A DNA stretch of 64,000 nucleotides from Tigriopus japonicus (Eukaryota; Arthropoda; Copepoda; Harpacticoida; Harpacticidae), in the NCBI GenBank assembly GCA_010645155.1, contig CM021313.1, forward strand, positions 3,732,010 through 3,796,009, given 5' to 3'. Shown in pieces: positions 46,019 to 57,137 of this stretch (positions within the stretch are counted from its first letter, which is position 1; every line of letters starts with the position of its first letter). Below the pieces are notes generated by a model, which was not told the origin of the DNA, made no database searches, and saw only the letters and a program-made list of their open reading frames with translations. Both the position numbers and the translations under genes were made by a program.

Positions 46019-46190
46019 CTCTGAAAGCGGGCGAGCGAACGATCATAGATGTTCAGGAATTTCAAGATCGAAACGGTCCGTCAAATTCGAAAATCAACAA
46101 ATCTATCAAGAAAACTAGGCAAGCACACTCTGAAGTAAACTTGCAAGTCAACTACCTAGCTTTGCCTCCAAAGCTAGTTAGCATATGCTA
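46019..46190 (+). mobile_element. SINE body, right part, beyond the MULE
   Basis: Starts with the second copy of CTCTGAAAG and continues gaacgatcatagatgttcag, as in foldback A (16010-16165). It ends near gaagtaaacttgcaagtcaa. Confidence 0.7.
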
Positions 46191-46229
46191 ACTGGGGCCA
46201 TAGCTAATATGGATTAAATAGTTCACATT

Positions 46230-46400
46230 AGAGCTATGCATCGGATCGGAAAGGGCCTCCAAATCCAATCCGAACTGAATTTTCATAATCCGAACGAATC
46301 CGAATCCGAAAATTTGATGCTCAATCCGAACGAATCTGAACCCGAAAATTTGCCGTGCAATCTGAAAAAATTCGAAATCCTAAATTTAAAGTATTTTTGA
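46230..46400. repeat. degenerate aatccgaa / cgaatc low-complexity tract
   Basis: Imperfect short repeats of aatccgaa and gaacgaatc. Similar in style to 40620-40760; possibly from one transposon family with subterminal repeats. Confidence 0.45.
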
Positions 46401-46524
46401 AGAGACGTGTTGGAAGTTTAGATGGGCATTTTAATAACATTTCCTTGGTGTTCAGAATTGCAAGAAAAAGTCTCTCCACTTTTAAATGACCGCGTGAAAC
46501 GAGCAAATAGTTATTAGTTATTAC

Positions 46525-47087
46525 TAGGGCCCGGAAAAATATTTGCAAAAAAGTGTCAAAACATCCAATATATATTTTCTTCAAAAGCCCTAAATATATG
46601 CTAAATCTTGGAAGAAAAGCTGAATATTTAAGAAGTGTTTTTTGACAGCGCCATTACTTGGTATTTTTGTCTGTGTGCACCGATTTTCCTTCTTTTTGGT
46701 GAAATTAATGCATCTGACCGTAGATGGAGGTAGACTTGACATGTAATTGATTTAAATAACCAATTTTCAATAAACCTTAATAGATGGCGTTGTATTTTTG
46801 ACAGTAGTTTTGGTGTTGAAAGCTCAATAAAAATGCCATTTTGTAGAAATTTTTATATTTTGGGTTCACTTTGGGTAAGCTCTCTTGGGCTTCAAGGGCT
46901 TGGGTATTTTTCTCTTGTCATCCATTAATTTTCCTCAATTTTTTCCTAATATATTTTTCTGACTCAAATATTCGAGAAAATATTTATTTTTTTCCTTGAA
47001 ACAGCCAAAATATTTAAAAAATCGAGGAAAAACCGAGAAAAATTTCGAAATATTTTTACATTTTACATAATATATTTCCGAGCCCTA
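46525..47087. mobile_element. hAT-type MITE, 563 bp
   Basis: Ends TAGGGCCCGGAAAAATAT and the complement of TAGGGCTCGGAAATATAT, flanked by the exact 8-bp duplication GTTATTAC (46517-46524 and 47088-47095). No transposase. The ends match the small MITE at 28821-28990. Confidence 0.85.
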
Positions 47088-47204
47088 GTTATTACTCTTT
47101 GATATCACCAACAACAATGCACCGCCAAGCTGAGTGGCTCAATGGTAGGATTTGCTAGTTGAATTAACTCAAATTTTTCATCTGTTAACATTAGGTCAGA
47201 TGTT

Positions 47205-48140
47205 TTGTGTATTCCAAGGTGTGCTAGCAAAGTTGACTTCAAGGCAACTTCAAGGCAGTTTCAGCCGTTTTGTTGATAGCATAAGCTTTCTTGAATCAGA
47301 AGTACACCAAGCAACTCATGAAAAAGAGAAGTGAACCACTGGTGCCAAGGTGCAACAAGTAGATACGTCAGCAATTTTCCAACGCTAGTCATATGTTTAG
47401 CATGCACAAACATGTGCTAGTTCCATTGACTTCAAGTAAACTTCAAGCAAGCTGCGTCGCTATTTGGGCTTAACATCAGGTTTAATTGATGAGAGGTTCT
47501 CCGAGAAGCAAGCCAAGAGAGGAGCATTCCAACGTTGTGGAAGCACTCCCATTTGAATACTTCAACGCTGATCAATCGAACTGCAAGCGAACTTCCTTCC
47601 AGTGTTTCCTTAAATTAGCTGCCAAAATTTGCATGCTCCTGTGAGATCAATCAATGTTTTGAGTTGAATGGAGTAATATGAAATAAAGAAGGAGAAATGT
47701 GGAATAGCTGAACCAGCGGGCAATTAGTGTTTCGAGAGGATGAATTTACGATCATAGATGTAGAGGCAATTCTAGGTTGGAATGAGAAACTTACTTTTCA
47801 AAATGGCAGCTGTCCCAACAAAACCAGCCAATTGAACTACGAAGTGTCCTAACAAGTACACTTTCTAGAGTTGCCATCAAAACATATGCTCACACCATTT
47901 ACTTGAACTGGACGATTCATATTGCGTTTGGCACACAAAATTTGTCAAAATTGCACCCAACAAACTATCAGAGTGCCACAAGTTCAAATTGAATTAGGAT
48001 ATGAAATCACTGAATGCGATTTGATTGGGTTGCAGAAATCTTCAAAGGAGCTGTGTTTATAAAGTTAATGAAAAGTTTACTCTCAAGTAGACTTTGGAGC
48101 ATACCTTCAAGTAAACTAGCAAGCATTCTAAGACCAACAC
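47205..48140. repeat. diverged copies of foldback A
   Basis: 47205-47260 (ccaaggtgtgctagcaaagttgac) and 47395-47760 (catgcacaaacatgtgctag, cttcaacgctgatcaa, acgatcatagatg) align with parts of 15665-16237. A tail near 48060-48140 (caagtaaactagcaag) resembles the far arm. Many substitutions; an old copy, perhaps two. Confidence 0.6.
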
Positions 48141-48639
48141 AACCAAAACATATGACCTATTATAGTATATTTGATAAAACATGAAACAATCAAATAACTT
48201 GCAGAGCAATAAAAAATTCCTTAGTTGAAGGTATGGAAATTACATTAAAAAATCAAGAAAAAAAATGTTCTTAAATGGAAATCTTGAGAGCTGAAACTTG
48301 GGATTTTTCGGACTTTTGAAAATCTGCCAATACATTTCTCCCTGGCTAGATTCCCACTTTTGAAAGTTCTCCAGGACATTCTAGGTAGGAGGATTGTCCC
48401 TGAATCACCAAGAAGAACAGAAATGGCCACCACATAAATTTTTGTGACTACACTAACAGTAAAAACGCAACACGATTTGATTTGTTTTGACCATTTTTAT
48501 TTTTGATTGGGTAGTGCCATGGGCACCAACAATACCCATAGACCTATTGAGCCTAAGTCAACCAACATCTGTCCCACTTGTGAAGGCTAGTCCACACGAC
48601 ACCCTCCCTCCACCTTCTGCAAGGACCAGATGCGTCGAT

Positions 48640-48973
48640 TGTAAGTAAAAAAGGTCACAAACAAAACGGTCACAAGTAAACAGGTCACGGTAAAAAGATA
48701 TCTTTTCCCTGAGTATTTGTAAGTTCCACTTGGAATATCTTAGAACCCCATTGGCATATCCAGAAAGAAGGGTGTAATTTTGATTCTAGAGGGGCAAGGA
48801 CACCCTCTGCGGTCCAACGGATCCAAGATGGGTTTGGACCGTTGTTCAAAAATCTGTTGGGAGTTACTGTACATTGTGTTGACTATGCTTATGAGACCTT
48901 ATGAGGTTTTAACATAAAACATTGAACGTGACCATTGTACCTCATGACCTTTTTACTGTGACCTTTTTACAAT
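48640..48973. repeat. inverted-repeat element built on GGTCAC motifs
   Basis: The left part has aaaggtcaca, acggtcac and caggtcac at about 16-bp spacing; the right part has the complements gtgacc, tgacctttttac and gtgacctttttac. A MITE-like unit is inferred. A lone similar end (gtaaaaaggtcacacc) lies near 20090. Confidence 0.45.
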
Positions 48974-50250
48974 ATGATATATTTACCGCGCTCCGATGTC
49001 ATTGTTGTGGTACGATATGGCAAGCAGAGCCATTTCCTAAGCATTTTTTCACAAACTGCCATTATATTTCTCTTTTGCTAGATTTTCACTCTTGGATGCG
49101 CTCAAGGTCATTCCAGTTCATAATATTGTATTCAAATTATCAAGACTTTTCGTCAAAAATACCTCAAATTGTTTTAATTTTACCAAAAACTTGAAAATTT
49201 AAAAAATATATTTAGAAAAAAAATCTGAATCCGGTATTTAGTAATTATTAGAAATCCTCAAATCTTCATAGTTGGTGGAGATATTTTCCATGAATATTTG
49301 TTTGTAAAAGGTAACTTTCTTGGAAACATGACAAGGATAATCATTTGTAATCTTTCTTTTTTATAATCAAGTTCAAGAGCGTTTTTTTGTTGGAACAAAA
49401 AAGGGATTGTGGGAAGGGTTGGTTTTATACCGTTAATTCAAAGAAAAATTTCATTCGGGATTTGCGGGATGAAAAGGATTTTCTAGATATACTGCAAGCA
49501 ATATTATTTTGATTTGGTTCTTACTCGGGCAAATGATTTTACTTTTTTTGCTTTTTCACATTTAATACGTTTTTACAAAATGCAAGTTTTTACAAAAATC
49601 CTATTTTACGTTAGAAAATCGTGTTTTAAGTTAGAAAATCATGTTTCAAGTCAGAAAATCCTCTTTTAAGTTAGAAAATTCTGTTAGAAGCTAGAAAATC
49701 CTGTTAGAAGTTAGAAAATCCTGTTTTAACTTAGAAAAACCTGTTTTAACCTAGAAAATCCTGTTTTAACTTAGAAAATCCTATTTTAACTTAAATTATC
49801 CTGTTTTAACTTAGAAAATCCCGCTATCCATTCTAATTTTTGTAACTTAGGGACAAATATTAAATTTGAAATTTTTACAGAATGGGATCATTACTAAGAG
49901 ATGACCAGAATTTTACCAAAGAGTTGCCAAAGGGACAAATAATGTTTAGACATAGTACAGGCATATTTTGTGCTTTCTAAACTTGAAATGCCAAAAGATA
50001 TGACCAGAATATCTACGTCTTGTAAGTAAAGAAGAAGGTAAAGAAATCGCACTGCTTTGAATTTAGATAATGATGTTTAGGATGCTACGTATTCAGACCT
50101 TTCAAAATACCCAGCAATAGAACGAAGTCAAATAAATTGATTTGAGATGTTCACCATCAATCGAATGCTTTATGAAAAATGCTTGCACTTGGGTAAATAT
50201 GTCAATCCAAACGTGAGCTTAAGCCATACAAATCATTTCCAAAGCCCAGC
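48974..50250. other. non-coding with minisatellite, upstream of gene E
   Basis: No gene seen. Contains the 20-bp minisatellite listed separately; the last part is presumptive promoter sequence of gene E. Confidence 0.4.
49600..49830. repeat. 20-bp minisatellite
   Basis: About eleven tandem units of consensus cctgttttaacttagaaaat with scattered substitutions and some units of altered length. Confidence 0.8.
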
Positions 50251-50257
50251 TATAAAA
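50251..50257 (+). promoter_or_regulatory. TATA box of gene E
   Basis: TATAAAA 88 bp before the gene E start codon. Unlike genes B, C and D, no leader intron is evident. Confidence 0.6.
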
Positions 50258-50338
50258 TGGCATCAAAGGTGTAACGGAACCAGTTCATTTTTGTTAAGCG
50301 TTTCCATTTTTGGGTCTCTGTTCCGTTCGTCTCACAGA

Positions 50339-53254
50339 ATGAACTTTAATTCATTTTGTCTACTTTTTGTCCTTGCTGCTGTCTTGAATGTCAATATCGC
50401 ACGTAAGTTTTGGCTTTTTAAACTTCTCCATTCACTTGTTCAATGAACTTCGGAAAGTAACACCGAGAACTGATGATTTTAAGTTGCTCAAGTGGCTGAA
50501 CCATACTCTACGGTTGCTTTTTACTCCCTGATTTGCTTCGTCTCCCCAAGACAAAAAGCCATACTACAAATATGCATTTAACATTTGTACCAAAAAAACT
50601 GCAAAAAAGGGAAACCAAAGAACTATTAAAGGGCCAGAAAGGGGTGTAACTTGTAAGTCAATGTAATAAGTATGCCAGAAGTCAATGAATATCCATATTG
50701 CAACAATTTTGGAGTCTTTGAACTTATTTGGAACTTATTTGCGCATCAATTGAACTCATGTGACCTACAAGATGATTTAAACTTGATATACGATTGAGTC
50801 ACAACAAATGACATGTCTTTAAACAGAAAATTTCAAACAATGACATTTGACCCAATCGGGATGAATGTACTCACTTACATCAACCATCTTCTATTGCCCA
50901 TTCCATTTGAGAGTTCAGTGAAGGTTCTCGGAGTTGTAATACAAAACAATGGCAAATTCAATGAGAACGTCCAATGCAAAGTGACCAAGGCGTACCACAT
51001 GTCCGGTTGGATATACCGCACATTTAAAGCCAGAGACATTACCACAATGAAAACCCTTTATAAGTCAATAGTCCAATCCCATTTGGACAATGCCTCCACC
51101 CTCTGGGCGCCCATTACGGCGGAAGATTTGAATAAAATTGAAGGAGTGCAACAAAGTTTCACGAGAGCAATCAATAGAATGAACCTTCTGAATTATTGGG
51201 AGCGACTCGACTTAACGGTGTTCAACGACGCTACGAACGATATCAGATCCTCTATGTGTTTAAATGCCTGCATGATTTATGTCTTAAATACCCAGGGATA
51301 AAGGTTAGTGCCATTAATAGAAGAGGGATTACCTGTGACGTCAAGTTTAAGTTCAACCCCTTGGATAAATAGCTCGTTAAAACCCTGAAATCGGCATCCA
51401 TACTGAACAGAGAGGGACAATTTATTGCCTAGTTCTATCAGACGATTCTACAGCTTAGATGACCCGTTGTTAAGTTTTAACCGAGATGTAGATCGTTTTT
51501 TGTTAACTATTCTTGACCAACATTATATTCAAGGATGCCCTAGAGCGACAAATTCTAGCAAATTGACTGACCAAATATTTTATGGTGTTGACGCAGAATG
51601 ACTTACAGGGAAAACGTTCCCTTGAATCGGTAAAAATCACAAGAACTAAGCTAGGAAAAGAATAGTATTTTCAAAAGTAGAAAAACCTTTTTTCGCGTTT
51701 TTCAATATCCGTTACAAGAACAAACAAAACATAATCTAACAAAAACGACAAAAAAAATCATAAACATCATCAACACAAAATAATGATGGACCGAAAGGGG
51801 TCATGGCCAAAACCGAAAGGATCTGAAACCGAAACCAAAACCAAAAGCGTCTGACTGCAAAAATTGTATAAATGCAAAATTCGCCTGAAATATTGAAATC
51901 GCTCGTGTCGGGTAGTCCGAAAATTTTGAAAAACTTAAATTTCAGAGGCTTTCACAGAACCAAAAAAAAATTCGATTTTGTTGTGAAACTCCATCTTTTA
52001 CAATGCATGTCTGCTTTTGGTTGCGGTATGGATAACCAAATCCAAAAATTCGGCCAAAAGCGCATTCGGTCCATCACTACTGAAAAAACAACAGACCAAA
52101 TGATTTTAGCTTATTAAGTTACAAATTGATTTTTTCATGGTCAAAATGGAGATCATGGAAAAACCCCATTTTTGGCCATTTTAAGCTGAAAAACTTTTTA
52201 AGCCATATTTCTAACATCTTTTTGACATTTATTCCAATTTTTTTTCTACATTCTAGTTATGCTGTTGCAATTTGCAAGGTTTTTGTCAAATCTGCACATT
52301 TGATTTATTTCGTAGTCTTGAATTAAAACTCCTTCATTGTTTCATAATTTTTCAGATGGCAGAGAAAATGGAAACGGTGGTGAAGGAAGTAATGGTGGAG
52401 GAAGAAATGGAGGTGGGGGTGGCGGTGATGGCAGTGACGCACTTGCCAGCCCAAGCCTACACAATGATGGCTCTTCCCAAGAAAACAACAACACAGTTAT
52501 AGAATTTAGTGGAGTGGATGGGAACAGTGCTGAAGCCATAGATGAAGGCGAGGGTCAAGCTGTTATTGGAGAAGACAGTAGCGAAGAAGACAGCGTAGAA
52601 AATGGCTTTGACGGATTCCGTCCAGGGCGTCCCAATAGATTCCAAGGAAATGGAAGATTCCCTGGCCGTAACGGATTCCGCGGAAACGATGAAGGTAGTA
52701 ACGGATTCCGCGGAAATGGCAGGGGCAGTAACGGATTCCGCGGAGACAGTAAGGGTGGTAACGGATTCCGCGGAGACAGTGAGAGTGGTAACGGATTCCG
52801 CGGAAATGGTGAAGGTGGAAACGGATTCCGCGGAAATGGTGAAGGTGGTAACGGTTTCCGTGGAAATGGCAGATTTCCGGACGGAAATGATTTCCAGGGA
52901 AATGGAAGATTTCAAGGGTTTAACAATTTCTGGGGAAATGGCCAAGCTGGTAACGGCTTCTGGGGATTTCAAAGTGGGAATGGATTCAACGGCAATGACG
53001 ATGATGATTTCCGTGGTGGCAACAACTTCCTAGTGGACAATGGAGATAATGGCTTTCTTGGTGGAAACGATTTCCCAAGGGGAAATGGAGACAAGGATTT
53101 CCTTGGGGAAAATGATTTCCCTGGACCTATTGAAGATAATGACTTCCTTGATGGTAATGCCTTCCGTGGTGGCAATGACTTCAGTGATGTTAATGACTTC
53201 CGTAACGGTAGAAACTTTCGCAACAATAATGGATTTCGGAGATTCAACTTTTAA
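50339..53254 (+). CDS. gene E: secreted Gly/Asn-rich protein with NGFRGN repeats
   Basis: Two coding exons, 50339-50402 and 52356-53254, total 963 nt and 320 residues. Exon 1 is just a signal peptide (MNFNSFCLLFVLAAVLNVNI, then A) and ends in phase 1 at a gtaagt donor. Exon 2 starts with a Gly/Asn stretch (GRENGNGGEGSNGGGRNG), passes a Ser/Glu part (GEDSSEEDSVENG), then has about eight units around GNGFRGNxEG (30-bp period in DNA). Diverged units FLGGNDFPRGNGD and FRGGNDF follow, ending FRRFNF. Regular Phe, Gly and Asn spacing with Asp and Arg resembles self-associating extracellular materials, but no family was recognised. The SSEED motif links it loosely to genes B and D. The intron contains a LINE fragment. 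Confidence 0.7.
50813..51450 (+). pseudogene. LINE reverse transcriptase C-terminal fragment in gene E intron
   Basis: Frame 50813-51301 reads FESSVKVLGVVIQNNGKFNE, MKTLYKSIVQSHLDNASTLW and IEGVQQSFTRAINRM, the usual end of a Jockey/CR1-like ORF2. After a frame change it continues LCLKYPGIKVSAINRRGITC. The thumb-type start (SLNRKFQTMTFDP) resembles the LINE at 63.3-64 kb (MALNGMKFRTMTYG), so they are probably one family. Confidence 0.8.
51783..52076. repeat. MITE candidate with TGATGGACCGAA ends
   Basis: Left end taatgatggaccgaaagg and right end the complement of tagtgatggaccgaatgc, about 290 bp apart, no coding capacity. Flanking 8-mers agree only partly, so the target duplication is uncertain. 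Confidence 0.45.
52660..52910 (+). repeat. 30-bp coding minisatellite of gene E
   Basis: About eight units with core acggattccgcggaaa, each encoding ten residues. The neighbouring units are nearly identical in DNA, indicating recent expansion or homogenisation. Confidence 0.8.
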
Positions 53255-53676
53255 GAAAAATTAAAGTACTTTAATGTTACAAAGAAAGTAAATGCCCGGT
53301 TCAACAACAACCAAATTTTCTAGTGTTCCTCATATTCCTTCTTTTCAAAGCCTTCTTTTCAAAGTTTGAAACAGGATAGTTTTAGTTTCGGCTTAGTAGC
53401 AAAAATTCGACCTCACCCTTGAGATGGTGCCCCAACTACCTCGTAAAAGCATAGTTGTAGGTTGTTGTGAATCGTAGAGGACACCTTGAAGTACAATGGG
53501 TGTAAAAGATATTCCAATTATAAATTGGGGATGAAGAAATTTCCTTCAAGACAAACATTCAATTATCTGTCACACCAGACAAGGTGTGATTGATTTGTAA
53601 TTGAAATACGTAATTTGCTGAACAAATCATAGATGAGGTGTCTTCACGTCTCCTGCTCCAACATGATTGTGATGAG

Positions 53677-54325
53677 TAGAGCTGGGGGAAAAAGTTGATT
53701 AAAAAGGGCGTTTTAGTCACTATAAAAGTTGGAAAAATCTACTAAAATAGTTGATTAAACAGGCAAAATAGTTGAACAAAATCCAAGAACTAACCTGTAC
53801 ATGTGCGCGAAAATTAAAGCAAATTCAGGGTAGTAAAAGGCAGCATTGAGCCAAGTTCCCTATCTTGTCAAGACTGGCGAGGGAGGCAGGGGAGCTTGGA
53901 ACAATGCCTGGAAGGCGCTGCGGCGGGAGGAACACTTGTTGAACTGTGTGAAGGCAGGTCAAGATCTGAAGGTCTTCTTTCCGAACCTGATTCACATCAC
54001 CTGTCTTGCCCACGCCTTGCACCGTGTGGCTGAGAAGGTGCGCGAGGGGCCTAACCTAACCTAACCTAACCTACCTAACCTATCGATGACGGCCTGTGGA
54101 TTGATGTAGTTGGGCATTTTTGGGGGAATTTGTGATGCAGGTGGTGAGATGGTATTTGGCATGGAAATGTGTTTGTTTTGTTTGCATTTGGGCGGGAAGA
54201 AATTGCAGCCATGCAGAAATAAAAGAAAAAGCCAAAAGTGCCCAAAATAGTCGGAAAAAAGTCAAATAAACCCAAAATAGTTGAAAAAAGTCAAAAAAGT
54301 TAAAAAACTATTTCCCCCAGCTCTA
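53677..54325. mobile_element. rearranged hAT element with inverted transposase piece and telomere-like array
   Basis: Ends TAGAGCTGGGGGAAAAAGTT and the complement of TAGAGCTGGGGGAAATAGTT, flanked by the exact 8-bp duplication GTGATGAG (53669-53676, 54326-54333). Inside, 53835-53935 is coding on the minus strand (FLPPQ..., then [19 protein letters not shown]) like the hAT at 25.3 kb. But 53945-54045 is coding on the plus strand ([31 protein letters not shown]), a segment that should lie upstream on the same strand. A (CCTAA) array follows at 54050. Non-autonomous, yet mobilised as a unit. Confidence 0.85.
54050..54083. repeat. short (CCTAA)n / (TTAGG)n array
   Basis: Four perfect cctaa units, then ccta, cctaa and ccta. 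TTAGG is the canonical telomere repeat of many arthropods. It lies directly at the end of the inverted transposase piece. Confidence 0.8.
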
Positions 54326-54494
54326 GTGATGAGTGTTCAACGATGTATAAGAAATGTAGAGCTTTTAAATCATGATTTGGCACCTTGGTGGCTACTAAAA
54401 TATGCGGATTTGACTTTACATCGCTTTTCTAGCGACACCAATTTTTCTCCTCTGATTGAGTTAGAAATCTTATCATTGAATACACCTTGATATG

Positions 54495-56910
54495 GACAAA
54501 AACCCAACCGGTGAGAGCAATGAAGCTTCTGTGGCTACCTTCGCTTAACTTCAACTCCAAGACAGGATCCCGTTGCGGTTAAGGTAGTTTCATCAACGTC
54601 CTTATCTGGGACCGCATATTCCCCGCTTGTGGGGTGAACTGCCGTGTCAGTTGAACTGATTACTTTCGACCCTGATGATGCTGAATTAGGTTTAAGGCCA
54701 TTGAGAATGAATTTTTAAATTAAGGGAATGTCTGTTTCTTTGACGATGCATTCCCATGCTCTTACGGTAATTGATACTTCATTCCGATGCCTAACTAAGA
54801 TATATTGTTGCTTCCATCCAACTCCTCTTAGTAATAAATATGACATGCTCAAGGCACGATTGATTGGCTTGTATGGTTCAACTCAAGAACTATGTATTCA
54901 AAAGGTCCTGGATCTATCTTCGCTTAACACATTGGAACCACAATCATCGTAGTTCGCCATATTACGATCGATTGCTAGAGCAAGAATATGCCTCGATGGT
55001 CAATGGCAGGTCGTCATTCTGATATGTAAGTGTTCTAGCCCGTGAGAAAACTTGCTTACGTCTGAAAAAGTACTGAAAAGCATCAAGTCGGTAAATGAAA
55101 CTGCGGACGCCCTTTGGATTTCAGCTCAACCAGGCTCTTCCCAAGTTTTTGCTATTAGGCTTGGTGATCGTCTTCACGTGGACAGAATATGTCCAAATCA
55201 TCAAGAGCATAGTTTTAAGGCCTGGAAATATGTGGCTTCTTGCGAATCAACTTCATGTTTAAGCCCTTCTCCCACCGGTAGAGAGAGGCATAATTTTTAC
55301 GCAACCCCAATACCAGCCATTACCAGCCCCCCCCCACCCCTATACCTTTTATGTTAAACCTTTACATGTTAAGTTAATTTCCTTCAATTACAACACTAAC
55401 ACCGACGACTGCCAGTCATGGTGTAACTCAACTTATCCAAACTTCAGGTTCACTGCCTCACGCCAAACCTTTAGACTCTAAAATACTTCCTGTTACAAAG
55501 TTGGCAATGGAGGAAAACATGAAGTTTGGCATTGATGGACATTCGAAGTCATCGGTTACTAATCCAATCGTAATGATACGAAAGCACGAAATCCAAACCT
55601 TGCGTTGTCGTCATGAGGCTTTGTTCTTGTACCAGACGCCATAGCGGGTGATGATCGTGTCGAAAAATCAAGCCCATGACTTGAGGAATAAGTCGTTGCA
55701 GGTCAACGAAACCCCGTTTTGTGCTGTCGAGCCGTCGTGTGGAGTCGAAGGTGGAAAATTTGCTTTGCCCCAAGACAAGTTTGTTGATGTCGTTGTGCGC
55801 CCCACCATTTGCTTCATCAAAGTAGTCTAATTAAACCGTGAGTGAGGATTGCCCTTTTGCAATGAAGACTACCTCCATCCTAGGTGAGGGTTGAGCGACC
55901 GTAACCGTGTTTTGGCACGTTGTATTAGCCCTGATATCGTCATGATTGGAAGTTGTAACTGCTTGCATGATTGTATGAATCAAATGTCATGCGTAAGATT
56001 TGATTTCGGGGAGGTGTGGTGTTTGCCCTCCCATGTACTTTCATATTGCGTTCTTTCTTCCTTTTGAAGCCAATTTCTGTCATTTGTGATACATCCATTT
56101 CTCTTACGATATTCATTGAATATCAATGTCATTCACTGTCTTCCCGGTTTTTACTGTATGACCCATAGTAATACATAACATTTACATTGCAGTCAAGGCT
56201 TAACTCATCTCCTCGCCATACTGGACCGCAACACTCCTTGACCTGAAATAGTTCCCCTTACTTTAACAGATACGCTTACACTTGCCAGAGCTCTGCTGAT
56301 CTCGTTGGTCTTCCAGTTTCGAGTTTCAATGCGTCTTACTTCAGATACAGGAATTCTAATTTACTAGTCAGCTTTAAGAAAGTATTAGTCAACTTTACGG
56401 GACAGCCCTTCACCAAAGGACCGCACATTATCTATGATCCAATAGCCGTGTTGAAAGTGTCCAGAGGCATATAAAATCAAGTTTGAAAGCCTCTCTAAGA
56501 TCTTTTGAAGCATCATGGGTGGGTTCTCCTAGGAATACTGACGGTTCCAAAGTCCGTGTATCGTTGGCGGAGATGGTTTTTGTGTCAGTACCACGGGAGT
56601 TCCTTGCTACTTAAAATGATAGTGTTCCCTCTGTTTATCTTAAACGTTTGCGGGAGGCAGTTGGACACTTTTCACCTCTCTCTACCCTCCAGCCGTCATT
56701 AATCAGGAACATCCTTTGGTCCCAAAACAATTGATGCCTACTCGTATGTTTTTGTTCCGCGTGGACCACAATCTAGCCCACTTGAAGTTCCCTATTTAGG
56801 AACATGGGAAGTTCTAGAATCGGGTGAAAAAACTTTTGACAACAGCAGGAAAGAACAAGTCGTCTCCGTAGATCGTCTGAAACCTGTACATGTTAATAAA
56901 ACTAACCCTG
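54495..56910 (+). pseudogene. decayed Ty3/gypsy retrotransposon (gag and integrase remnants)
   Basis: Gag-like plus-strand pieces: LSNKYDMLKARLIGLYGSTQ, ELCIQKVLDLSSL and KSIKSVNETADALW (54830-55125), then a histidine/cysteine part near 55190-55250. Integrase C-terminal pieces: WVLLGILTVPKS (56517) and YVFVPRGPQSSPLEVPYLGT, WEVLESGEKTF and VVSVDRLKPVHVN (about 56740-56900). Frames shift repeatedly and no long polymerase frame survives. A purine tract plus TGTGGTG at 56013-56025 resembles the LTR start at 38249 and may mark a further LTR inside. Element borders are unresolved. Confidence 0.65.
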
Positions 56911-57137
56911 TCCCTTTGGACCTCATTCCTTGTCATGGACGTCTCCCAATTTTCAATTGAATTCGAAGCCTACTCCAGTTTCTAATCCCCTTTTTAATAC
57001 AGGAGTAGACATTCGACGTAATCCTCATTAAGCATCCCATCTTTCATGTCGTCATGATTTTTAGTTTTTCTGTTTTTTTCCATCGTTCACTCCCGACTAT
57101 TACACTGAGGGAGGTTCTCTGGCCACTGGGTTCTCCT

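Noticed and set aside
47120..47150. A-box-like tggctcaatggtagg as a tRNA
   Set aside because: No B box or cloverleaf follows; at most the head of a truncated SINE.
49600..49830. CRISPR-like spaced repeat
   Set aside because: Units are head-to-tail without spacers, in a eukaryotic context; it is a minisatellite.
52457..53247. Minus-strand frames opposite gene E
   Set aside because: They mirror the Gly/Asn repeat array, lack a start context and have no signal peptide or splice partners.
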